Notes: a model not told the origin generated them from the letters alone. A DNA stretch of 64,000 nt from Ilex aquifolium (GCA_951799425.1 OX637405.1:18449089-18513088); one strand, 5' to 3'; shown: positions 11,387 through 23,465, counted from the first letter of the stretch. Made by a program: numbers and translations.

Positions 11387-13706
11387 GTGGTACATGCCTT
11401 CATTCAAAGCCAAACCACCTTCAATAAGGACATTTCGGCTCAACTCACAAAGATCACAAATCACATAGGCTTGTCTCAACAAGAGAAGGGGAAATTCCCC
11501 TCTCAACCACAACAAAATCCCAAGGGCCAAAATGTGGTTGAATCAGTTGAGCCCACCCAAGAGAATTGTGAGCACCTCAAGGCGGTCACCACTCTTCGTA
11601 GTGGCAAACAAATTGATAAGACCATAGTGCCAAAGGTTCCACCCAAGGCACAATTGCCAATAGAAGAGTCCATTGAGGGTGAGGCCAAGGAACGTGTGGC
11701 CGAAAAAGGTGAAGTGAGTAAAGACAAAGAAAATGAGCAAATTGAAAATGAACATGTGATTGATGATAGCTTGTGTTTTCCTCCTATGCCTGCCCCCTTT
11801 CCCCATCGTTTGAAGTCACCTGTCAAGGTGGCTAATTATTCTGATATTTTAGACATGTTTAAGCAGGTAAAAATCAATATCCCGCTCCTCGATGCCATCA
11901 AGCAAATACCGTCATGTGCCAAAATTTTGAAAGATCTATGCACGGTAAAGCGGAGGCTAAATGTCCGGAAGAAGGCATTCTTGACAGAACAAGTGAGCTC
12001 CATTCTGAGGACCAACACTCCTCCCAAGTTCAAAGATCCCGGTTGTCCAACAATTGCCATCACTATCGGAAATTGCCGGGTCGAACAAGCATTGCTTGAT
12101 CTGGGAGCAAGTGTTAATCTCCTTCCCTACTCCGTGTATCAGCAACTCAAGCTTGAGGAGTTGAAACCTACTTCAATCACACTTCAACTTGCGGATCGTA
12201 GCATCCGCACACGAAGGGGAGTAGTGGAAGATGTGTTGGTTCAAGTTGATAAGTTTTATTTTCCAGTTGATTTTATTGTCTTAGATACTCATCCTGTTGC
12301 TAATCTTAGTTCCCAAATCCCCGTGATACTTGGGCGACATTTCCTTGCTACATCTAATGCAGTGATACATTGTAGGAATGGTCTGATGAAATTGGCATTC
12401 GGGAACATGACCATGGAACTTAACGTTTTCAATCTGGCAAGGCAACTAGGGGATGACGAGGAGGCAAATGAGGTCAATAGAATTGACACGTTGATTGAGG
12501 AGCACTTGGAGTTAGAAGGGATGTTGAAACTAAAGGAGGAAGAATTGGTCGAATTGGAGAAATTGGATGATCAAGAAAAGGTGGAAGAGTTGAAAGGGAT
12601 GGAAAGGTGGATCCCCACATTTGAAGAGCTACCTAAACAAGAGAAGAAAATTTTCCCTTCGGATGAGAGAAATCCAAAATTGGAATTGAAGCCATTGCCC
12701 GCACATTTGAAATATGCCTATCTTGGCAATGATGAGGCTTTCCCGGTAGTCATTAGCTCTACCCTAACCATGGAACAAGAAGAAAAGCTTTTGGGGGTAT
12801 TGAGAAAGCATAAGGGAGCGATCGGGTGGACTATTTCAGATATCAAGGGAATAAGCCCTATAATTTGCACCCATCGCATCTATCTTGAGGAAGATGCTAA
12901 AACCTCCCGACAACCTCAGAGGAGATTGAATCCGAGCATGAAAGTAGTGAAGGATGAGGTGTTAAAGCTACTTGATGTGGGCATAATCTTTCCAATTGCG
13001 GATAGCAAATGGGTAAGCCCCAAAGAAATCCGGAGTCACAGTGATTGAAAATGAGGAAAATGAACTTATACCTACAAGAGTCATTACCGGATGGAGAGTT
13101 TGCATCGACTATCGGAAGCTCAACGCTTGCACACGGAAAGATCATTTCCCAATGCCGTTTCTCGACCAAGTCTTGGAAAGGGTAGCAGGGCACCTATTTT
13201 ATTGTTTCCTAGACGGGTACTGTGGCTACAACCAAATCGAGATCGCATTGGAGGACCAAGAGAAGACTACTTTCACCTGCCCTTATGGCACCTTTGCCTA
13301 TCGCCGTATGCCGTTCGGATTATGCAATGCCCCGGGGACATTCCAACGGTGCATGATGGGGATTTTTAGTGATATGGTGGAGAAAATTTTGGAAGTCTTC
13401 ATGGATGATTTTTCCGTGTTTGGTGATTCCTTTGATGGATGCTTAGATAACTTGGAGAGAGTATTGGAGAGATGTGAAGAAAAGGATCTTGTGCTTAATT
13501 GGGAGAAGTGTCACTTCATGGTGACAGAAGGAATAGTCTTGGGCCACATAGTATCGCAAGGGGCATCGAAGTTGACAAATCCAAGGTGGAGGCCATCTCC
13601 AACCTTCCCACGCCAACAACCATCAAGGGCATCCGGTCATTTTTGGGCCATGCAGGTTTTTATCGCCGTTTCATTCAAAATTTTAGTGCATTGGCCCGAC
13701 CTATGA
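11387..13706 (+). pseudogene. Element A protease and reverse transcriptase, broken
   Basis: The first part (11387-13048) holds the Athila-lineage spacer, the protease active-site block [12 protein letters not shown] at about 12093 (the lineage normally has D-L-G rather than D-T-G or D-S-G) and VILGRHFLATSNA. RT follows: the fingers region, then after a short deletion and frameshift near 13020-13030 the palm with [23 protein letters not shown] and catalytic FMDD at 13398-13409. A second frameshift near 13565 moves the frame into the next segment. Non-functional as a polyprotein. Confidence 0.9.
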
Positions 13707-15577
13707 CAAATTTACTGTCTAAGGAGATTCCCTTTGAGTGGTCGGATGAGTGTGAGGCATCATTTAAAAAACTAAAAAGCATGCTTGTCACGCCTCCTAT
13801 CATGCGACCACCCAACTTGGATCTACCTTTCGAGCTCATGTGCGACGCGAGTGACTACGCGGTTGGTGCAGTGCTTGGTCAGAGGAAGGACAATCGACCA
13901 CATGTCATACACTACGCTAGCAAAACACTTAATGAGGCTCAAATGAATTACACTACCACTGAGAAAGAATTGCTAGCCGTAGTGTTTGCTCTCGATAAAT
14001 TCCGTTCATATATCATTGGTTCGCCTATTGTTGTCTTTACTGACCATTCTGCCTTGAAGTACTTGTTATCTAAGCAAGATGCGAAATCAAGACTCATTAG
14101 GTGGATCCTCCTCCTACAAGAATTTGATTTGACAATTAAAGACAAAAAAGGAGTTGAGAATGTTGTGGCGGATCACTTATCCCGGCTGGTGGTGCAGGAG
14201 ACTAATGAGCATATCCCTATTCCCGACTATTTTCCTGATGAACATTTACTTTCGATCCATTCAGTTTGTCCTTGGTACGCTGACATTTGTAATTACCTTG
14301 CAACAAGACAAATACCGCCACAATGGAGCCTGGAGGATAAAAGACGATTCATGGCAGACGTGAAGTATTTTTACTTCGACAATCCGTATTTGTTCAAATA
14401 TTGCCCAGATCAGGTCATGAGGAAATGCGTGCCAGAAAATGAACAACAGAACGTCCTTGCATTCTGCCATTCCCAAGCTTGTGGCGGACATTTCTCGGCA
14501 AAGAAGACTTTGGCCAAAATTTTGCAGTCAGGTTTCTATTGGCCCTCTCTCATTAAAGACTGTGTTTCATATTGTAAGGCATGTGACAGATGCCAACGAT
14601 TAGGTAGTGTGACCTGCAGGAATATGATGCCCCTTTCCCCCGTCCTTATCATAGAAATATTTGACTGTTGGGGCATCGATTTCATGGGTCCATTCCCCAT
14701 GTCGTTTGGTTATCTGTACATTCTTCTGGCGGTGGACTATGTGTCCAAGTGGGTAGAGGCAATCCCAACCAAGACTAATGACCACCGGGTCGTAGTCAAA
14801 TTCCTTAAAGAGAACATTTTCTCGAGGTTTGGGATGCCTCGTGCAATGATCAGTGACGGTGGATCCCACTTCTGTAATAGGCCATTTGCATTATTAATGT
14901 TTAAATATGGCGTTACACACAAAGTATCCACTGCATACCACCCACAAACCAATGGCCAAGCTGAATTAACCAATAGGGAGATTAATAATATCTTGGAAAA
15001 AATGGTTAACCCGAACATGAAGGATTGGTCAGTCAGACTGACCGATGCCTTATGGGCATACCGTACTGCCTATAAGACTGTTTTGGGTATGTCTCCCTAC
15101 CGGCTGGTTTATGGAAAAGCTTGCCATTTGCCGGTTGAAATGGAGCACAGGGCGTACTGGGCCATAAAGACCTTGAATTTTAACTTGAGAATGGCCGGGG
15201 AGCAGAGAAAGTTGGAACTGAATGAATTGGAAGAGATCCGAAGAGATGCATATGAGAGTTCCAAAATTTCAAAAGAACGGGCTAAAGTTTTTCATGATAA
15301 TTCCATCACACGGAAATCATTTAGGCCCGGGCAAAAAGTATTTTTGTATAATTCTCGTCTCTCCGTATTCCAAGGAAAACTAAGATCCCGTTGGGATGGC
15401 CCCTATTTTGTTGAGGCGGCCTACCCCAACGGAGCGGTAGATATCACAAACCCTAAGGATGGCCAAACATTCAAGGTCAATGGCCAAAGACTCAAGCCAT
15501 TCTTTGAGGGTTTTGAGGGACATGAGGTGGAAGAGGATTTAGTTGACCCGGTATACTCGGAATTGATGGAGGGTTAG
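13566..15577 (+). pseudogene. Element A RNase H and integrase segment (long open remnant)
   Basis: Open for about 670 codons to the pol stop at 15577. It holds the RT connection ([16 protein letters not shown]), RNase H ([48 protein letters not shown]), the integrase HHCC zinc site ([11 protein letters not shown] ... CDRCQRLG) and the catalytic core with Asp in GIDFMGPFP, Asp in ISDGGSHF and Glu in [12 protein letters not shown]-x35-E. The C-terminal block [20 protein letters not shown] is characteristic of Athila/Calypso-type integrases. It lacks its own start because the upstream frame is shifted. Confidence 0.9.
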
Positions 15578-17630
15578 CTAGGGATTATTCCTTCTACTGT
15601 ACAGTTTTTTTTTACTTATTTATGTCAATCTTATTTTATGTCACTCACTTGATGTGGTTGTATAGATTGGTTTCTCCTTGATCCAGATCTTGCTGTTTTT
15701 GTTGGAAGCGCAATTGCGAGGTGTTCTCTTACCTTATTTATCTTTTTATTGTCTTCCATTGCATACTATTTCTTTTTGTCGCATTGAGGACAATGCATGA
15801 TTCTAGTTGGGGGGTGAGGTGCACCATTTGTTTGATACACCAATGTTGTTGTTTGGAAATTTTTGATTTTTGCTTGCATTAGTGAAAAATAGGTGAAATT
15901 TTTGAAATTTTTTGATGAAAAAAAAAATATCTAATTGTTGATCTGTATTCCTTCATGATGTGTTTGTGTGAGTTTGATGACATGTTGATCTTTGTTGTGA
16001 ACTTTGTGCACATGAGTATTCTATGGAAGTGGATCCTATGCATGAGTATCATTTAGGTATTGATTTTTGAACTCAACTGTATGTGACTCTTGAATGTGTA
16101 ATTTTGGCAATTTACGGATTGGATTCATGTTTTTAAGCTTGACATAAGTAGTGGAGACGAGTAAAGACCCTTGAAAGCTTTAGTGCCAAATCCTTTTTGG
16201 AGGGAATTTAAAATTACTCAAAGAACATATTTTTTTTTGTCAAGTTGTTCAATAGTCTCATTATGTTTGCGTTGGTTAGTGCATTTGGTTAGTAGACTGA
16301 TTTGTCTTGAACATATAATGCCCTCCCATGCGGACCTGGAAGTGATCTTAGGCCATCTTTGAATATTTTGAGCCTTTAACCTTTTTCTTGTGCAAATATT
16401 ATCCCTAGTGCCGTGATTGAGCTTAGTTGGAATTTGTTTCTATGCCACACAATTGACCAAGCCTATGAAAACAAGAAAGATATACCTCACCTTGGTTGTT
16501 CCTAAAAGCAGAAATGAGTGATTGCAAAAGTAAAAGAAGTATGGTGTGGAAACCCAAACAAAAGGGATAAATGATGTTGAAACTCAAAGAGTTCAATGGA
16601 AAAAGAATGAAAATCCAAGAAAAGGAACAAAATGGGTGAAAGAAGGAAAGAAAAAAAAGAAAAAAAGAAAAAAAGAAAAAAAAAAAGAAACGAAGAATGC
16701 GGTGACGGGGTGAGAATCAAAATCCCATGAAAAGGGAAGTGTTTGTCTAAAATAAAAGTCTCTCACTCGGAACAACCCTCTTTGTTATCCTATATCCTTC
16801 ATTTCAATTTCCTTGATACCACCCCAAGGCCCCATTATAACCCTTAAAGTCCTAAGTGATCTAGAGAAGTTGGGAGGTGCATATTTCAAAGGGAATGATG
16901 AGTTTAGTCTTACTACCTAATGCCCTAATATTCTGTTCATGAGACTATGCCAAGTTCGCTTCATTTTCATTTGTTAACTTCATTTTTGGATTACATGTGG
17001 GCACACTTTGTTTTGAACACAAGACTTTATCTCACATGTACACATGGAGTGCATACCAGGATAACTTGAGTGTATTTCATTGCTTAAGAGTGTCCCTTGG
17101 TGAGTTGTTGCATTGAAGCTGAAAATGTCCAGCTTTTCGAATGTGAATCCTATTGTGTAACTGTTCAAATTACTTGTTTAATTCACACACACACAAGTTG
17201 AAAATCAATGTTTAGGTGCATACTTTTGACTAGTATCTAAAACTATGGTTTTGCTCATGTTAGCCTAGTTCAATCATTTGAGAAAATTGTTAAATAACTC
17301 CATGCTTGCAAGAATGAGGGAATATTGCTCAAGTTTTTGATATTTGGAAAGGATTAGAACTATGTGTGTTGTTTAAATCCATTTTTACATTTTGGGATAC
17401 TCATTTTGATAATTAAAGAATAGAAATCCATTCCCTGGATGTTGAATGCATCAAAATTTTAAATCACTTTGCAATTTTGATATTAACTTGGGCATGATGG
17501 ATCAAATTGTGGAAAACAAGTGGAGTACATCTTTTGAAGGGAGTTGGAGTCACAAGTAATGTGATGAAATGTCTAGGAAGGTCCTAAGCTGGATTGGAGT
17601 GGTGGTATGCTCAGTAGGAGGAGTTTGTCA
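15578..17630 (+). other. Element A spacer between pol and the accessory ORF
   Basis: No convincing gene. It holds the internal polypurine-like signal at 15782-15819, an A-rich/purine tract at 16630-16690 and otherwise AT-rich sequence. The 15700-15830 part is homologous to the region between the two accessory cassettes of element C (shared AGGTGTTCTCTTACC and CATTGAGGACAATG). Confidence 0.6.
15782..15819 (+). promoter_or_regulatory. Internal polypurine-tract-like signal of element A
   Basis: The inverted repeat CATTGAGGACAATG is followed by TAGTTGGGGGGTGAGG, nearly the same as the true polypurine tract at the 3' LTR. It sits right after pol. Athila elements are known to carry such an extra tract; its use as a second plus-strand primer is inferred. 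Confidence 0.65.
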
Positions 17631-17755
17631 GACAAAGCATAACAGTACCGGTACGATATGGTACCGGTAGTACCGGTACGCCAAACTTTCTGGAGTCGAA
17701 GTACCAGTACTGTATGGTACCGGTACTCAGTACCGGTACGATTTGTCTGACACGA
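17625..17755. repeat. LTR-like GTACCGGTAC module upstream of the accessory ORF
   Basis: Six GTACCGGTAC-type palindromes (one degenerate) with the spacer CGCCAAACTTTCTGGAGTCG, matching the module in the LTR of the same element, including flanks (CAGACAA before, CGATTTGYCTGAC after). It ends about 190 bp before the ATG of the accessory ORF. Confidence 0.9.
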
Positions 17756-17945
17756 AATTTTTTTTAGGGCTTTTAATTTAAACTCCTCGTTAAACCCTTC
17801 ATTTCCCCATTTCTATTCCTGCCCTATCCCTCTCTCCCTCACTCGAAAACACTCCAAGGTTCCAAAACCCTCCCCACTTCCCTCTCAATCCATAAAACCT
17901 CCTTTGATTTCGCTTGCTTTGGACAACCCTCATCGGATAAACTCA

Positions 17946-19130
17946 ATGGCTCGCACTAAGAGACCAGGACCAGGACCCAAGCCCAGTTCCCCTCTTGCCA
18001 GGGTCTCCTCTAGCCGGAAGAGAGGAGGCGAAGGGTCAAGTGAGGACCCAGAGGAGCAGAGGAAGAGGGCTAAGAGGGATGCCCGACGCCAGTTGATCGA
18101 TGGTAAGGGTGTGACCTGTGAACGTTTTTTGGATAAAATGTCCCTTTCCCCCATTCATCCCGTTGTGAAAATCATTGAGGGACATGGGATGCATTTCTGG
18201 TTCAAGGAAGTTGAGGGTTACAACCTGGCATTGGTAAGGGAGTTCTACCGTTCATTGAAATTAGTTGAGGTTGCTGTTGGGGAAGTTCTGAGAGTGAATG
18301 TTAGGAGAAAGGTATTTACAGTGACCCCTGACGTCATAGCCACCCTTCTTGGAAACTATCAGAGACCTCCATCTTCCCCACCTGTCTATCCATACAACAT
18401 GGGTAGAGCTAAGACTAAGGCGGAGTTTGTCGATTTGATGTATGAGGATCCGACTGAATTCAAGGGAGTGGTTCATAGTGGTGGGTTGAAGCATGTTTAT
18501 GGGCTTCTCAACAAACTGCTTCATTATAACCTACTCCCAAGGGCTGCAGAAAAGAAACCAAACATGGAAAAGCTGGCCATCCTGGATGCTGTTGTGTCGG
18601 GCAAAACAATTGATTTTGCCCTTGTTATTTGGGAAGTTATGAAAGACTTTGCCATCACAGAGAAGCCATTGACTAACCTGTCGTATGGGAGCTTGGTTAC
18701 TCGACTGTGTAACCATTTTAAGGTTAAGGGCTACGCATCAGAAAAGCTCACTCCCCCCGAGACTGGGGCCATAGGCAGGGCCAGTAGCCAAAAGAGGAAG
18801 GCTATGGGTCGTGGGGAGCGAGCTCAGCTTGATTCTGATGAGGACTTTGTACCGACTGCACCCACCATGCCATTCAAGCCTGTTTCAGCACGCTCAGTCC
18901 CTAGGAGACTTGATGCACTAGAAACGACAGTACATGGGATTGAGGCCTCGGTTCAGGGAATGATGGTGATGATGAAAGAGATGTACATGCACACATTCCC
19001 TGGGAGACCCATCCCAGAAGTTCCTACTGCACCTTCAACCTCCAGGGTTAATGAGGAAGCGGAAGATGATGAGGAGTCTGAGGAAGGGGAAGAATCAGAG
19101 GGTTATGATGAAGAAAGTGATGGAGAGTAA
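17946..19130 (+). CDS. Athila-type accessory (env-position) protein, intact
   Basis: A 394-residue ORF in the position where Athila elements carry their envelope-like gene. The start is the ATG giving MARTKRPGPG; the frame is open a little further upstream without another ATG. Residues 1-50 are basic and Pro/Ser-rich with a nuclear-signal-like RKRAKRDARR; residues about 70-260 form a globular region (HGMHFWFKEVEGYNLALVRE ... VFTVTPDVIATLLG ... LTNLSYGSLVTRLC) that resembles the plant-transposon-associated domain found in Athila ORFs (Pfam PF20167/PF03078 type); residues about 310-345 are coiled-coil-like, and the tail is very acidic (EEAEDDEESEEGEESE). I see no signal peptide or membrane span, so a true envelope role is doubtful. 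It is unbroken although gag-pol of the same element is not. Domain assignment is inference. Confidence 0.75.
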   Translation: MARTKRPGPGPKPSSPLARVSSSRKRGGEGSSEDPEEQRKRAKRDARRQLIDGKGVTCERFLDKMSLSPIHPVVKIIEGHGMHFWFKEVEGYNLALVREFYRSLKLVEVAVGEVLRVNVRRKVFTVTPDVIATLLGNYQRPPSSPPVYPYNMGRAKTKAEFVDLMYEDPTEFKGVVHSGGLKHVYGLLNKLLHYNLLPRAAEKKPNMEKLAILDAVVSGKTIDFALVIWEVMKDFAITEKPLTNLSYGSLVTRLCNHFKVKGYASEKLTPPETGAIGRASSQKRKAMGRGERAQLDSDEDFVPTAPTMPFKPVSARSVPRRLDALETTVHGIEASVQGMMVMMKEMYMHTFPGRPIPEVPTAPSTSRVNEEAEDDEESEEGEESEGYDEESDGE

Positions 19131-19395
19131 GGAGTGCTTGTGTTAGTATAGGATTTTGTGTAGTTTGGGATGGGAGATTAGGCTATTTTTTTCTTTTTAA
19201 TGACCTACTCCATTTTGTACTCCAACTTCGTTCACATCAATATAAACCCACAATTGTTCCATTTTACTCACTTTCATGTTGTTAATTGCATTTTGATTGA
19301 TTGAATGAATGGTCGTTGATTTGGATTGAATGTGTTGCTATTTTCGTTGTGTTGTGCTGGGGAGTGAATCTTTTGCTAAGGGACTAGCAAAACCT

Positions 19396-19408
19396 AAGTT
19401 GGGGGGTG
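19396..19408 (+). promoter_or_regulatory. Element A polypurine tract
   Basis: AAGTTGGGGGGTG directly before the 3' LTR; expected plus-strand primer. The preceding GGGACTAGCAA is shared with element C at the same place. Confidence 0.85.
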
Positions 19409-20818
19409 TGATTAGCACAAAACTTTGTATATTTTAAGGTGCTAATCAGCTCAGTTCACTTGTTTTTGAAGATTAAATGATATGAGTTATGATGATTGAA
19501 GTCTTAACGTCAATATTTTATGTTTGCAGTTGAAAGGAGCTAAATATGGTTTGTTAAGGCCTTCCCATACCACTTGGGATGAAAGGAGATGAAAAGAGAA
19601 CTTGGGGACAGCTCAGGAGCAAAGGAATCAGAAGATTCAGACAAGGAGGCAGAACAGTACCGGTACTCAGTACCGGTACTCAATACCGGTACGCCAAACC
19701 TTCTGGAGTCGAAGTACCGGTACGATTTGCCTGACAAGCCCAGAATCTGCAGATCTGCTCAGCTACTTCGAGGGTCCCACCATAGATGCCCCCACACTCC
19801 TCTGACACGCCCACAACACTGTTCATCAGGCCCACACTTTCCTCTGCACTCTAGAGCTACAGCTTTAAATTTTAGAGAGAGAGAAGAGGAGGAGCTGGGT
19901 GTGCAGACAAACTCTGCACTCCCCTGTCCAGGTCATCCAGACTGCACCCTACTGATGGGGGTCACTTCAGGGAGCTACAAGAGCAGACCAGGCACGTTTT
20001 TGGGAGGGAAAGCTCTCCAATGATGGGCATTCTGGGATAGCATAGAGAAAAAGATAGTGAGAGAAGCTCTGGGCGGAGAAGATGATGAATAGTAATTTTA
20101 GAGAGAGAAAGTTGTGATTTTTGTATTTCTGCTACTGCATTGTCTTGTAATCAATGGTATGAACCTTTAGATCTTCATTGAATGTCATTAATGCCATTTT
20201 TCCTTATGTCCATTGCTAGTTTAATGCTTCCATTTAAGTTCTACCATTAATGCTTCCAAGTTGTTCTTGTTCATAGATATAAAATGGATTTTCACTTCAT
20301 TCACTTCTAGTCCATGATTTCTTGCACTTAGTTACTTCAAAACTTTATATCTTTAAAATGCATTATCTTTCCATTGTCATATTCATTTCAAGTATGGGTA
20401 GCTAAATCCTTTTGTTGGCAAGACCAAGGGGAATCCTCCTTTTTGGGTATACCATTTCAACTCTTTCTACTCGTCCCTTTAGAGTCCAATGGTTCGGTTT
20501 GACCGGATTGAAGGTGGATGATTTGGTGAGTCTTTGATAATCCGTAGGCCTAGTCACGGTTTATGCTTAGATACTCACCTACCTTATCCTCGGCTTCCAA
20601 GTAAAAGATGACCCACGAAAGTCTCCTTGCGATTGGGGAGCATTTTTGTGCATTCACATATCACATTCCCATTAACTTTTTTTCCCTTTCCTATTGCCCT
20701 TTCTTTTCACACTATCCGAAGGGAGCTTGACCTCCCTTCCCATTTGAACATATATCACACATACACTTTGGGGGATAGTAATTAAGGGGTTAGGAATAGG
20801 ATTGTTTTTGCTCAATCA
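19409..20818 (+). repeat. Element A 3' LTR (shortened)
   Basis: 1410 bp, same ends as the 5' LTR. It lacks two blocks: about 55 bp within the palindrome array (four copies at 19656-19725 instead of eight) and about 240 bp corresponding to 9195-9430. Elsewhere it is almost identical to the 5' LTR, which suggests post-insertion deletions in a moderately young element. Confidence 0.9.
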
Positions 20819-21396
20819 CCGTCTCGACCATTGAATCCAAGTCTTGTAGGTGGTGGCTCATAATTTTTCCCCAAATGGAAAACTTCAAGCCATCCTCGAA
20901 CCTTCTCGCTTTGGCCAAGTCTGTGGCCACCTAATCATCTACGAAACATGCTAGTTCGGTGAACTTAGCCACGTATTCCATCACCTTCATAGTTCCTTGT
21001 TTCAAATCCAAGAATTCCCAAGCTTTCGCTTGCCGAACAGTCGACGAGAAGTACTTGCCCATGGAGAGCTCACATAACTCTCCCCAAGTCATTGCCTCCA
21101 TATTCTTTGAGGCCTTTGCCCAATCCTACCATAGATGAGCCTCTCCCTCAAGCTAGAATGCAGCTAGCCTTATCTTAGTGGCATTGGATGTGATATCCAT
21201 AGCCTCCAAGATCTTGTCCACTTGTTGGAACCAATGGTCGGCCACCAACGAATCTGCCCCTCCCAGAAAGGTTGGTGGCTTGTGTGTCTTGAACCTTTGG
21301 AGGTTGTTCAATCCTCCTTGGCCTACGTTGGCACTGGCTTGCATAATGGTGGCAGCCATCGTGCCCATAGCCTCCATGAAGGCTTGTTGATCAAAG

Positions 21397-23058
21397 TGTT
21401 AGTAGTATGCTCTAAGACCAATCATGTAGATAATGTTTTAGGGTTGTACTAGCAACATTCATTACTTAATTAAATAAAAGGGCTAGTTTATTTATCATAT
21501 TTCTACTTTATTTCATTTTAATATACATGATATAGTCCATAGAGTATAAGTTAAAAAGATAGTTTCTCAAGGTGTTGAGAAAAGGAGACCTATACTTCTT
21601 AGTACTTAACTTTTAAATGTTCCTAGTCATAGGATTATTATTTGGGCACTACGTAATCCGGATAGACTAGCACACACTATGTTTACTCATAATTGATATG
21701 AGGTAACTCGTCCAAGTCACTAGTGTAGGGACACTAAAGCAGGTGTGTGGGTGCTTGTTAGAGGACAAGTACACTGAACGTGACCGTTAACTAACGTAGG
21801 ATTTTTCATATGGAGTTTTACATACTTGTCAATGTTAAATCCTAAAGTAACAGTTATGCAAATGATCCTTAAACTTGAGACACCATGGTTGTCTTGTGCA
21901 TGGACTTATATGCTTTAACTATACAACATATTAATATACTAACCATGTCACTTAGATATGTATTGTTGGACATAGTTAGGCATGCATGAAGACATATGAG
22001 TTTATAAAATAGAATCTATCATCCTTAGTAATTAAAGGGAGAATGTCCTATGTGATCTTCTGGGATATGACTCAAAGAGTCCTTGGCCAAGGAAGAATGA
22101 TAATTAGAAAAGAGTTTCTAATTGATCATTGAGAGTCATAGTCCTAAGATCGAACACATAAGATTGAATTAAGGGGTTTGACAGTAATTCCATATCCTAG
22201 TAAGTCAATTGGGGCATTGTATGATAGAAAGATTGAATTGCATGACAACTATAGACTGAATGGGTTCTTTACCTACTTCATGCTATCTGGAGGTTGATCA
22301 TGATATGCTGCTAGGTGTCACTCATGATTAGTAGAAGCCTGACGAATGAAATTAATATAAATATATTAATTGTTCTTCATAAAGAGAGAATTAGAAGAGT
22401 TCTAATTCAAGCTAAATTAGAAAGAGTTCTAATTTGAGATGCTACTTATAGTTAGTATCGAACGTCTACAACTGGGTATGCTTGAACCTATAGGGTCACA
22501 AACTATAGAATTGATTGGAAACTAAAGGACAAAAGAGAGACAACCAATTAAGAGTTAATTGGGGTGAAAACCTAATTAAGAGTTAATTAGAGATTTTATT
22601 ACAATTAATGGTTAATAAAGGGGTTATATGTAATTATGAGATAATTGTAACTTGACCCAAACTAGGATTATACCCTTTAAAGCTCTATAAATACCTTTAT
22701 GTAGGAGGTGGATATAAGAAATAACAACTCTCTTGCTAGCACAAGATGAACCACCCCTCATTTTCTCTCTACTAGTTTTATCAATGGCTAAAGTAGATCC
22801 TTCAAGTTTGTCAATTCGTGTGGATACTGATAAAGGCCAAAGTTTGCGAGGCTTGGGTAAAGATCAAATTCAGATTTGAAGATTTAAAATTTTTGAGAAT
22901 GCTTGAAGATTGCTAAAGGCACGCTTCAAGAGGTAACCCTTAATCTTCTCTATAGATCTAAAGTTTCTTGGTTTGTATTAAACATGAATAGATCTTGGTA
23001 TGAGGAATCAAATTATTATTTTTTAAATTTTGCTGCGTTTATTATATGATTCCTTTCA
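21397..23058 (+). mobile_element. Solo LTR, probably copia type
   Basis: 1662 bp starting TGTTAGTAG and ending CCTTTCA, flanked by perfect CAAAG duplications at 21392-21396 and 23059-23063. A TATA box TATAAATA lies at 22686-22693 in the plus orientation. The end sequence GCTGCGTTTATTATATG is in the style of plant copia LTRs, but with no internal region the superfamily cannot be proven. It formed by recombination between the two LTRs of a once complete element. Confidence 0.8.
22686..22693 (+). promoter_or_regulatory. TATA box of the copia-like solo LTR
   Basis: TATAAATA preceded by GC-poor sequence, about 1290 bp into the LTR; fixes the probable orientation. Confidence 0.5.
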
Positions 23059-23465
23059 CAAAGGCCAGACGGTTGGTTGTTGTTTTGCCCACGCCTTCGA
23101 CCGTTCCGGTGTCCTCTTCCTTTATTTGCCATCTACAAACACGTAAGATATCAATAGAGTACTAACTTAGTATCCCGAAGTTAGGGATCAAGCTCAAAAC
23201 ATTGAGAATTCTCTCCTTGTCCCACTAGTAGGATGTGTGCCACCCACTAGTAGACACCTATATCCTAAACCTTCCCGTTCTTTCTTTTCCGACCCTCAAG
23301 GTTATGTTTTCTAACCCTAGTGTCTTATTTCCATACACATTTAATCATGCATAAAATTCACATAACACATAACATGTAGCATTTAATGTACATAACATGT
23401 AATACATAATGGCTGCAATGACCTAGACCCATTCCCCGCAAACCCTAGGTAAATCGAGAACTTAG

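Larger units (their letters stand above)
7953..20818 (+). mobile_element. Element A: complete Athila-type Ty3/gypsy element, gag-pol broken
   Basis: A 12.9-kb element inserted in gag of element B, with perfect 5-bp duplications CCGTC at 7948-7952 and 20819-20823. LTRs 7953-9652 and 19409-20818 start TGATTAGCAC and end CTCAATCA. The primer site after the 5' LTR matches the 3' end of plant tRNA-Asp, typical of Athila/Calypso elements. Order: gag, protease, RT, RNase H, integrase, a 2-kb spacer with an internal polypurine-like tract, then an intact 394-residue accessory ORF, polypurine tract, LTR. Gag-pol carries at least three nonsense and three frameshift changes compared with element C, so A cannot move alone. 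Confidence 0.95.
20824..23132 (-). pseudogene. Element B gag, N-terminal half, split by a solo LTR
   Basis: The minus-strand gag starts with an ATG at 23130-23132 (MANKGRGHRNGRRRGQ, basic) right after a TTTGTAG that looks like a splice acceptor. It is interrupted at 23059 by the solo LTR and resumes at 21391 with AFMEAMGTMAATIMQASANV, then FLGGADSLVADHWFQQVDKI and, after a stop, LWWDWAKAS and YFSSTVRQAKAWEFLDLKQG, the typical chromovirus capsid region. It ends at 20824 where element A interrupts it (LDSMVET). Stops and a frame change make it non-functional. Confidence 0.85.

Noticed and set aside
11503-11826. Minus-strand frames over element A gag-pol and plus-strand frames over element C
   Set aside because: Antisense shadows of the pol coding strand.
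12093-12113. Protease active site D-L-G-A-S read as a mutated D-T-G or D-S-G
   Set aside because: Both elements A and C have D-L-G; it is the normal form in this lineage as I know it, so not taken as damage.
17946-19130. Calling the element A accessory ORF an envelope glycoprotein
   Set aside because: No signal peptide or membrane span is visible; only its position matches the env-like gene.
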